A DNA stretch of 17,689 bases, from contig JBBTYK010000035.1 in NCBI GenBank assembly GCA_038061815.1, forward strand, positions 1-17,689, in the 5' to 3' direction. Position 1 is the first letter of the stretch, and every line of letters begins with the position of its first letter. Of this stretch, positions 13,307 to 17,689 are shown piece after piece. A program made the translations under genes and the position numbers. A model generated the notes under the pieces. It had not been told where the DNA came from. It did not search any database and saw nothing but the letters and a program-made list of their open reading frames with translations. The stretch comes from JBBTXJ01 sp038061815. GTDB lineage: Bacteria > Patescibacteriota > Patescibacteriia > Magasanikbacterales > JBBTXJ01.

Positions 13307-15527
13307 ACCCGCTCTACCACAACCCCCTGATAGTAATACTTCAAAAGCGTTTGGTAATCCATGCCTTCTTTCTCCGCCCGCTTTGCCGCGTCATACTGTG
13401 ACATCCCCACCCCATGGCCGTACCGCGTACGGCCTTTATCGTAATGAGTAACCACTGAAACGAGCCACGGTTTGTCCGCGCCGCCCCACGCCTCTTTCCA
13501 CGTCCGTGTGCGGCCGGCCGATTGCGCAAAATACGGCGTCACCACCACATCTTTGTTGTATGTCATCATCTCGCCGCGCGTGGCGCGCACGCCGTCCGCG
13601 CCGTTTGTGAACGTCTGTTCGCGCACATATCCCGCGTACACCTGGTCACCTTGGGACGCATTCACGTCAAAATTACGGCTCGCGTGCTTGCGCCCGTCCT
13701 GCATTTGGTAATACGCATATGTGCGCGCCGCCACTGCCTGCGCTTTATAAAATTCCGATACCTTATTTTCTGAAACCTCCGCAAGCCCCACAAGATATTC
13801 CTCTATTGGCAGCTCGTTAATCGCCCACACCTTGTCATTTTCCACACTGTACCGCAGTTCAAATACGCCGCGGAACTGATTATAGTTGATGGCGCGATTC
13901 CACTTAGGCCGGTCCTCGTGATTCACGAGTTCAAAATAACTAGTATTGTCATTGCGAGGAGGCGAAGCCGACGAAGCAATCTCGTCATTCTGGAGCGCCG
14001 ACGAAGTCGGCGCGATAGAATCCATACCAACCGATACTTCCCTCGGCTCCAACCGAAACGGCGTCTCGCTCGTCAGCGTGGTTCCTTGCGCGTAAAACGT
14101 ATATGTCCCTGAGCTTGACATATTTGTCCCTGAGCCTGTCGAAGGGCCTTTTTTATAATGCAAAACCGCCTGCGTGCTCGTTGGCACTTCATACAAAATG
14201 AGTCCGTTTGCATCGCGGAGCACATAAACAAATGGCGAACGAAACTCCATGGGCTGTTCCGGCTTAAACAAACCAACGCGAATGCGCGGCTCGGGCGCGA
14301 GCACCGGCTCCGGAACCGCAACCGGCTCGCCGCTTGTGTCCGCCGCATCGCTTGTAATCGTAACCGGCACGTCAATCTCGCCGCCTTCCACCCGTTGCCC
14401 GCCTGCCATAAGCGCGAGGCGCAAATCATACGAACCGGCTTTTGCCGGCGTGCGCACATTGAACGTAAAGAATTCCGTCTGCCCTGGTGCCACGGTGCCG
14501 GACGCAATCTTCACTACCTCGCGCGCCGATAACCAACTTTCATGCAAAAAATTCCCTCTCCCCTCGGGGGAGAGGGGTAGGGTGAGGGGAGTAGCAGCAA
14601 TAACGGCCAACGCCACGTCCGCATACCCGATGCCGCGCTCAATCCACGTGGTCTCGCCAACATTCTTAAATCCAAACCGCATCAAAATATTCTCACCGCC
14701 CATCGCCTCAATCTTCCGATGCGACCGCGCAAGAAGCAGGGCTTTGTGTTGCAAACCCATGTCATTGCGAGGAGGCGAAGCCGACGAAGCAATCCCGTCA
14801 TTCTGAACCGCCAAAGGCGGTGAAGGATCCCGTGCTTCAACCCTCACCACAAACCCCCCTCCCGCAATCCACGCCGTATCTTCGGCTGCCAATTGAAATA
14901 TCTCCTCATACACTCCCGGCTCAAGCGGCGCCAACACCGGAAAACGAAGATACCCAGAAGCGCCCGGTTTAACAGCCGCGGCAATCGTTGCCGGCTGGTC
15001 GCGCCGCCGCCAANNNNNNNNNNNNNNNNNNNNNNNNNNNNNNNNNNNNNNNNNNNNNNNNNNNNNNNNNNNNNNNNNNNNNNNNNNNNNNNNNNNNNNN
15101 NNNNNNNNNNNNNAGCGCCCGGTTTAACAGCCGCGGCAATCGTTGCCGGCTGGTCGCGCCGCCGCCAATTTTTATCCTCTAAACGGCTCAAACGATATTT
15201 CGGGTCAAACGTATAGGCGGAAACATATCCTCGGCCCGTCACCGGCCACGTCACAGTGCCGGTGTTTTTAATCAAAAGAGACACAGTGCCTTTTTCTCCC
15301 GGCGCAAGCGTCATTTTGGCTGGTGGTTCAACAACCTCGGCGCTGTAAGAGGCGGCATAAACAGGAGACGCAAAAATAAAAAACCCCACCGCTAATGTCA
15401 TTGCGAGGAGTCCCGTCGCGGGACGACGAAGCAATCTAATAAACCGAAGCAATCCCTCAACTGTCATTCTGGAAGCCCGCGCCGCGCGGGCTGATAGAAT
15501 CCAGCGGCAATGTGAAGCAACCCCCAT
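13297..15527 (-). CDS. secreted SpoIID-domain protein with Ig-like domains, split by an assembly gap
   Basis: With 15014-15168 removed (100 N plus one copy of a 55-bp duplicated flank) the gene is one 691-aa frame. Order: a repeat-derived N-terminus, a signal peptide ending near SPVYA, two Ig-like domains (about 62-170 and 200-330, the first with LAPGEKGTVSLLIKNTGTVTW), a repeat-rich linker, and a C-terminal SpoIID/LytB domain (about 501-691). The SpoIID part shows ELPIEEYLVGLAEVS, with E532 aligning to the catalytic Glu of SpoIID, KAQAVAARTYAYY, and GHGVGMSQYDAAKRAEKEG. SpoIID enzymes are lytic transglycosylases acting on denuded peptidoglycan, so a cell-wall role outside the membrane is expected. 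Start options are ATG 15527 (11 nt after a -10) or ATG 15467; the latter gives a more normal signal peptide. The frame reads through several dispersed repeats. Confidence 0.88.
13948..14023. repeat. dispersed palindromic repeat, copy 1 (two units)
   Basis: Unit A (13948-13983) has outer arms ATTGC/GCAAT around GGC-GAA-GCC. Unit B (13984-14023) has outer arms ATTCT/AGAAT around GCGCCGAC-GAA-GTCGGCGC. On the minus strand unit A is read in the SpoIID frame as NDEIASSASPPRND. It lies just upstream of the SpoIID domain, in the linker. Confidence 0.85.
14104..14148. repeat. second class of dispersed repeat, one full and one partial copy
   Basis: TGTCCCTGAGCCTGTCGAAG and the following GGCC lie at 14125-14148, with a degenerate partial copy TGTCCCTGAGCTTGACAT at 14104-14121. 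This resembles a short sequence found dispersed in many bacterial genomes. On the minus strand it is read as GPSTGSGT in the SpoIID linker. Confidence 0.7.
14554..14590. repeat. third class of dispersed repeat
   Basis: An inverted repeat CCCTCTCCCCTC/GGGGGAGAGGG with a GGTGAGGGG tail, resembling another sequence commonly dispersed in bacterial genomes. On the minus strand it is read in frame as PLTLPLSPEGRGNF within the second Ig-like region. Confidence 0.75.
14761..14830. repeat. dispersed palindromic repeat, copy 2 (two units)
   Basis: Unit A (14761-14796) is almost identical to that of copy 1. Unit B has a different core, CCGCC-AAA-GGCGG. It is read in the same frame as copy 1 (NDGIASSASPPRND) between the two Ig-like domains. 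Confidence 0.85.
14959..15168. other. false assembly gap with duplicated 55-bp flanks
   Basis: 100 N at 15014-15113 are bounded by two identical 55-bp sequences, 14959-15013 and 15114-15168. Collapsing the duplication and gap (155 nt) rejoins both halves of the SpoIID protein at WRRRDQPATIAAAVKPGAS with no frame break, and the total becomes 2076 nt, exactly 692 codons. The two contig ends therefore most likely overlap and no sequence is missing. Confidence 0.9.
15397..15502. repeat. dispersed palindromic repeat, copy 3 (two units)
   Basis: Unit A (15397-15437) keeps arms ATTGC/GCAAT but has core GTCCCG-TCG-CGGGAC. After 25 nt, unit B (15463-15502) keeps ATTCT/AGAAT with core AGCCCGC-GCCGC-GCGGGCT. 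It lies at the 5' end of the SpoIID gene and is read in a different frame from copies 1 and 2 (RLLRRPATGLLAMT), where it forms part of the signal peptide. Confidence 0.85.
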
Positions 15528-15538
15528 AAGTACTTTCT

Positions 15539-15567
15539 AGAATAAAACATAACCGCCGCGCAGTCAA
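15539..15567 (-). promoter_or_regulatory. promoter of the SpoIID-domain gene
   Basis: On the minus strand TTGACT (15567-15562), a 17-nt spacer and TATTCT (15544-15539). The -10 ends 11 nt before the ATG at 15527, predicting a leader of about 4-5 nt for that start, or about 65 nt for the ATG at 15467. Confidence 0.65.
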
Positions 15568-15642
15568 CTGTTTTAATATAACCACCCCGCCCCAAGCCGT
15601 AACCTGAGGCCGAATCATCTACTATCCACATACATTATACAC

Positions 15643-15679
15643 AAAAAAGGCCCCGCACCAACAGCTGTTGGTGCGGGGC
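15643..15679 (-). terminator. intrinsic terminator of the RFLAVRK-family gene
   Basis: A perfect 30-nt palindrome (15650-15679, core CACCAACAGCTGTTGGTG flanked by GCCCCG/CGGGGC) is followed on the minus strand by C and then six T. It lies 26 nt beyond the stop of the gene ending at 15706. Confidence 0.92.
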
Positions 15680-15705
15680 GAAGCATCCAAGGATCCAAGT
15701 ACCGT

Positions 15706-16377
15706 TTACTTGCGGACAGCGAGGAACCGACAGCACCTGCCCCAGTCGTGGCCAAGCCAGTCGAGGCTCAGGCTGCGCTCGCCGCCCCAGCCGGCGAGGC
15801 ACGCCACACCCCGGCTGCCGCCCCAGTGCCGCCAGACGGAACCCAGAGCGATGATTGGGAACTCCTTCTGGAGATTGGGGTGCTTTGCCCCAAATGCCAG
15901 GAGTTCCGCGAGGGTTGCCGGACGGAGACCGCGGCGGTCCAGTTCCGCGACCACCGAGGCGGTGCTCGCGTCACGGTTGAGATGGACGAGGTGGAGTTCC
16001 ACCTCTATCTGGCCGGAACCCTGGAGCGGGAAGTGCTCCTGGGTGATGTCGCGGTTCTGCTTGTCGTACCGACCCGCGGCGATCATCTGCTCGAGCGTCT
16101 GCGTGTAGTCTACCGTGACCGGGTAGGTGGAGGGGGTGGGCTGATGCTCTGTGGCCGCCAGCTTGTCGGTGGTCACCACCTCGCACTCGCCCCGCAGAGC
16201 GGCCACGCGGGCCATCTTCCGGAGCGCACCTGCTCCCTCCGGAGTCACGAGCCGGTGGATGTCCTCGTCGGACCCACCGGCCTCGCGGATCGCCCCTTCA
16301 AGCGCGATCCAGAGGGCGGCCGCGAATCCCGCGCCGCTCACCACCGCAGACTTTTCGGCACCACTCTTCTTTCCCAT
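15706..16377 (-). CDS. hypothetical protein, CPR-type RFLAVRK family
   Basis: A 223-aa soluble protein without signal peptide or membrane helix. The N-terminus is basic then alanine-rich. The middle holds YPVTVDYTQTLEQMIAAGRYDKQNRDITQEHFPLQ, then VELHLVHLNRDAS, then RGLRPATLAELLAFGAKHPNLQKEFPIIALGSVWRHWGG, and it ends in a Trp/Gly/Cys-rich block closing with DWGRCCRFLAVRK. I recognise this layout from memory as a recurrent uncharacterised family in candidate-phyla genomes; I cannot name a domain or a function. It differs from its neighbours: very GC-rich, favouring GAG and CTG, with a perfect -35, a long 5' UTR, a strong SD (GGAGG 5 nt before ATG) and a perfect terminator. Start 16377 is chosen for that SD rather than the GTG further upstream. 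It is a single-gene unit and may be recently acquired or under unusual selection. Confidence 0.75.
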   Translation of the reverse strand: MGKKSGAEKSAVVSGAGFAAALWIALEGAIREAGGSDEDIHRLVTPEGAGALRKMARVAALRGECEVVTTDKLAATEHQPTPSTYPVTVDYTQTLEQMIAAGRYDKQNRDITQEHFPLQGSGQIEVELHLVHLNRDASTASVVAELDRRGLRPATLAELLAFGAKHPNLQKEFPIIALGSVWRHWGGSRGVACLAGWGGERSLSLDWLGHDWGRCCRFLAVRK

Positions 16378-16382
16378 CTCAT

Positions 16383-16387
16383 CCTCC
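16383..16387 (-). promoter_or_regulatory. Shine-Dalgarno site GGAGG
   Basis: AAGGAGG on the minus strand ends 5 nt before the ATG at 16377. It is the only strong SD I found in the window and fixes the start of this gene. Confidence 0.8.
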
Positions 16388-16407
16388 TTCGGCTCGCCCC
16401 TCATCCA

Positions 16408-16423
16408 GTCACACCATTGTGAC
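16408..16423. repeat. inverted repeat in the 5' UTR of the RFLAVRK gene
   Basis: GTCACA, loop CCAT, TGTGAC. It could be a small RNA hairpin upstream of the SD, or an operator-like site; too short to decide. Confidence 0.4.
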
Positions 16424-16451
16424 CGGACCCCAGGCTCACCAAACTGGCGTA

Positions 16452-16480
16452 ACTATAGGATATTTCACCCATTTTGTCAA
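16452..16480 (-). promoter_or_regulatory. strong sigma70-type promoter of the RFLAVRK gene
   Basis: On the minus strand a perfect TTGACA (16480-16475), a 17-nt spacer and TATAGT (16457-16452). The predicted start near 16445 gives a 5' UTR of about 68 nt. Confidence 0.85.
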
Positions 16481-16507
16481 TAGCCAGCACCGCATTTTTG
16501 GCTAAAA

Positions 16508-16540
16508 TTAAACATTTATATTGTATGTAATATAATACAA
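16508..16540 (+). promoter_or_regulatory. promoter and candidate operator of the toxin-antitoxin-like pair
   Basis: TTAAAC (16508-16513), 17 nt, and a perfect TATAAT (16531-16536), ending 8 nt before the ATG at 16545. An inverted repeat TTGTAT (16521-16526) / ATACAA (16535-16540) covers the -10, as expected of an autoregulatory operator. No SD precedes the start. Confidence 0.6.
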
Positions 16541-16544
16541 GGGC

Positions 16545-16793
16545 ATGATTCATTTGACCCGACATGCCGAAGAAAAATTTACCCTTCTTGCGCGGCATGG
16601 TTTTAGAATAACACACCAGCAAATTATTGATACCGTCACCGCACCCGATAAACTGGATTACTCACGCCTCCCGCTCCTTATTGCGCAACGTAAAATTGAC
16701 AGAACACACGTATTACGAGTAGTGTATAAAATAGAAAAAGACGCAATTAAAATCATTACATTTTACCCGGGCAGGAAAACGCAATATGAATAG
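16545..16793 (+). CDS. DUF4258-type small protein, putative toxin
   Basis: An 82-aa protein with the DUF4258 pattern: HAEEKFTLLARHGFRITHQQIIDTVTAPD at the start, then PLLIAQRKIDRTHVLRVVYKIEKDAIKIITFYPGRKTQYE with the conserved basic residues, a beta-hairpin and the terminal YP-x-R/K motif. DUF4258 proteins resemble RelE/BrnT-fold toxins that cleave RNA; the H and R/K residues near both ends would be the functional candidates, which is inference from the fold class. It starts 8 nt after a TATAAT box with no SD and overlaps the next gene by 8 nt, the usual arrangement of a toxin-antitoxin operon. Confidence 0.8.
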   Translation: MIHLTRHAEEKFTLLARHGFRITHQQIIDTVTAPDKLDYSRLPLLIAQRKIDRTHVLRVVYKIEKDAIKIITFYPGRKTQYE

Positions 16794-17034
16794 AACAAAA
16801 CAAAAAACTGTCGTGGTGAACTACGAACCGGAGGCAGACGTTCTCTGGTGGGAAATGAGTAAGGCGCCTATTGACCATGCGGAGGAAATGGGCAATATGG
16901 TGGTGCACTTTACCAAAAAAAACACCCCCGTGCTTGTTGAAATTTTGGAAGCAAAAAAATTTCTCCAAACAGCCCGCCATCTTCTAGGCAGCCGGCTGAA
17001 ACTGCAGAAATCAGGAGCGCGAGCCGTTGCTTAG
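16786..17034 (+). CDS. DUF2283-type small protein, putative antitoxin
   Basis: An 82-aa protein with the DUF2283 pattern: VNYEPEADVLWWEMSKAPIDHAEEMGNMVVHFTKKNTPVLVEILEAKKFL, that is, Y-x-x-E-x-D-x-L, a central acidic segment and the V-x-x-E-I-L-x-A-x-x-x-L ending. DUF2283 genes commonly follow DUF4258 genes and are thought to be antitoxin-like partners; biochemical proof is scarce. It overlaps the upstream gene by 8 nt, so translation is coupled. The basic C-terminal tail (GSRLKLQKSGARAVA) could contact DNA or RNA. The flippase start follows 13 nt later, so read-through into that gene is likely. Confidence 0.8.
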   Translation: MNRTKQKTVVVNYEPEADVLWWEMSKAPIDHAEEMGNMVVHFTKKNTPVLVEILEAKKFLQTARHLLGSRLKLQKSGARAVA

Positions 17035-17047
17035 TTGCCGAATCCTC

Positions 17048-17689
17048 ATGACCGTCACCCGCGTTGCGCACAATACCATCGCCCATCTCATCGGCAAAAT
17101 CATTGCCACGCTTATTGGGATTGTCACCATCGGTCTCATGACGCGGTATCTGGGCCAGGAGCAGTTTGGATGGTACACCACCGCCATCGGATTTTTGCAG
17201 ATTGTCGGCATTCTGATTGATTTCGGCCTCGTGCTCGTCACCGGACAAATGCTCGGGAGCGCGCGCGAAGGGGAAGAGCGCCGCATCATACACAATCTGC
17301 TTGCGTTCCGCATCATCACGGCGTTTGTTGCCTACGTTGTAGCGGGGGCGATTATATGGTTTTTCCCGTACAATCTTGAAATTAAATTGGGTGTACAGAC
17401 GGCGTCGTTCGCGTTTTTCCTGATTGCGGTAAACCAAATTCTGACGGGCATTTTTCAAAAACATTTGCAGGCGGTGTGGGTGGGGGTGGGCGAGGCGATG
17501 CAGCGTGCGGCGCTCCTTATTAGCGTCATTGTGGTGATGCGCGGAGACCACGGGTTCCTCGCGATTATGATTGCGACGGTGACAGCCGGCATCGTGCAAA
17601 CCGTCGTGCTCGCCGTGCGGGCGCATCGGATTACGCCGCTCGGATTCGCATTTGACCGCGCCGTGTGGCGCGACATTTTTACCAAATGC
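17048..17689 (+). CDS. Wzx/MATE-like polysaccharide flippase, N-terminal part
   Basis: 214 codons open to the window edge. The start reads MTVTRVAHNTIAHLIGKII, followed by membrane helices with LMTRYLGQEQFGWYTTAIGFLQIVGILIDFGL, the typical first two helices of the RfbX/Wzx (polysaccharide biosynthesis) flippase family. Five to six helices are visible: about 10-32, 40-62, 86-106, 117-137, 149-165 and 167-187. Full-length members have about 400-500 residues and 12-14 helices, so roughly half is present. They flip lipid-linked sugar units across the membrane. No promoter or clear SD lies in the 13-nt gap after the DUF2283 gene, so it is probably co-transcribed with that pair. No neighbouring glycosyltransferase is visible in the window. 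Confidence 0.88.
   Translation, partial: MTVTRVAHNTIAHLIGKIIATLIGIVTIGLMTRYLGQEQFGWYTTAIGFLQIVGILIDFGLVLVTGQMLGSAREGEERRIIHNLLAFRIITAFVAYVVAGAIIWFFPYNLEIKLGVQTASFAFFLIAVNQILTGIFQKHLQAVWVGVGEAMQRAALLISVIVVMRGDHGFLAIMIATVTAGIVQTVVLAVRAHRITPLGFAFDRAVWRDIFTKC

Noticed and set aside
15014..15113. Two separate genes or a frameshifted pseudogene on either side of the N run
   Set aside because: The apparent frame change is produced by the 155-nt duplication plus gap; removing it gives a single intact frame.
15622..15630. CTATCCACA as a second DnaA box
   Set aside because: One mismatch to consensus, isolated, and with no partner sites; likely chance.
15748..16422. 224-codon plus-strand open frame opposite the RFLAVRK gene
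   Set aside because: The minus-strand frame has the promoter, SD and terminator and a coherent protein; the opposite frame has none of these.

Overview
The window looks like a scaffold piece from an uncultivated bacterium, most likely a member of the Patescibacteria/CPR (Parcubacteria-like). The clues are short 5' leaders with almost no Shine-Dalgarno sites, an intein-bearing B12-dependent ribonucleotide reductase, a SpoIID protein with Ig-like domains, and a small 'hypothetical' family ending in RFLAVRK that I associate with CPR genomes from memory only. TGA is used as a stop (for example at 4966-4968), so a TGA-reassigned code (SR1/Gracilibacteria) is unlikely. The taxonomic call is inference; no rRNA or ribosomal protein is present.

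Layout. 1-300: two divergent CAU-anticodon tRNAs (initiator Met, partial, on the minus strand; a second CAU tRNA on the plus strand with its own promoter and terminator). 301-2700: an AT-rich island carrying one large membrane-anchored, beta-propeller-like protein and an 18-codon signal-peptide stub at its right edge. 2711-6002: a plus-strand operon of a DMT-type transporter, a GH1 beta-glycosidase and a membrane-anchored TIM-barrel glycosidase, with 1-nt spacing and then an ATGA overlap. 5974-11217 (minus): a PduO-type cobalamin adenosyltransferase and upstream of it nrdJ, a class II ribonucleotide reductase interrupted by a 364-residue LAGLIDADG intein exactly at an active-site cysteine. The adenosyltransferase makes the cofactor the reductase needs. 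Upstream of nrdJ lie two near-consensus NrdR boxes 32 bp apart. 11462-13306: ruvB followed by two small membrane-protein genes in a tight operon. 13297-15527 (minus): a secreted SpoIID-domain protein whose gene is loaded with dispersed palindromic repeats read through in frame; it is also cut by a 100-N assembly gap that appears to be false. 15643-16480 (minus): an isolated GC-rich RFLAVRK-family gene with a textbook promoter, SD and terminator. 16508-17034: a DUF4258/DUF2283 toxin-antitoxin-like pair. 17048-end: the start of a Wzx-type flippase.

The most interesting points are: (i) a recurring geometry in which the -10 box sits 5-8 nt from the start codon with no SD, implying leaderless mRNAs as the default here; (ii) the NrdR-controlled, intein-split nrdJ plus adenosyltransferase module; (iii) palindromic repeats that entered a protein gene in frame, supply part of its signal peptide, and show compensatory changes in their stems; (iv) the spurious gap, whose removal restores one continuous 691-aa reading frame. 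I found no CRISPR array, transposase or rRNA.
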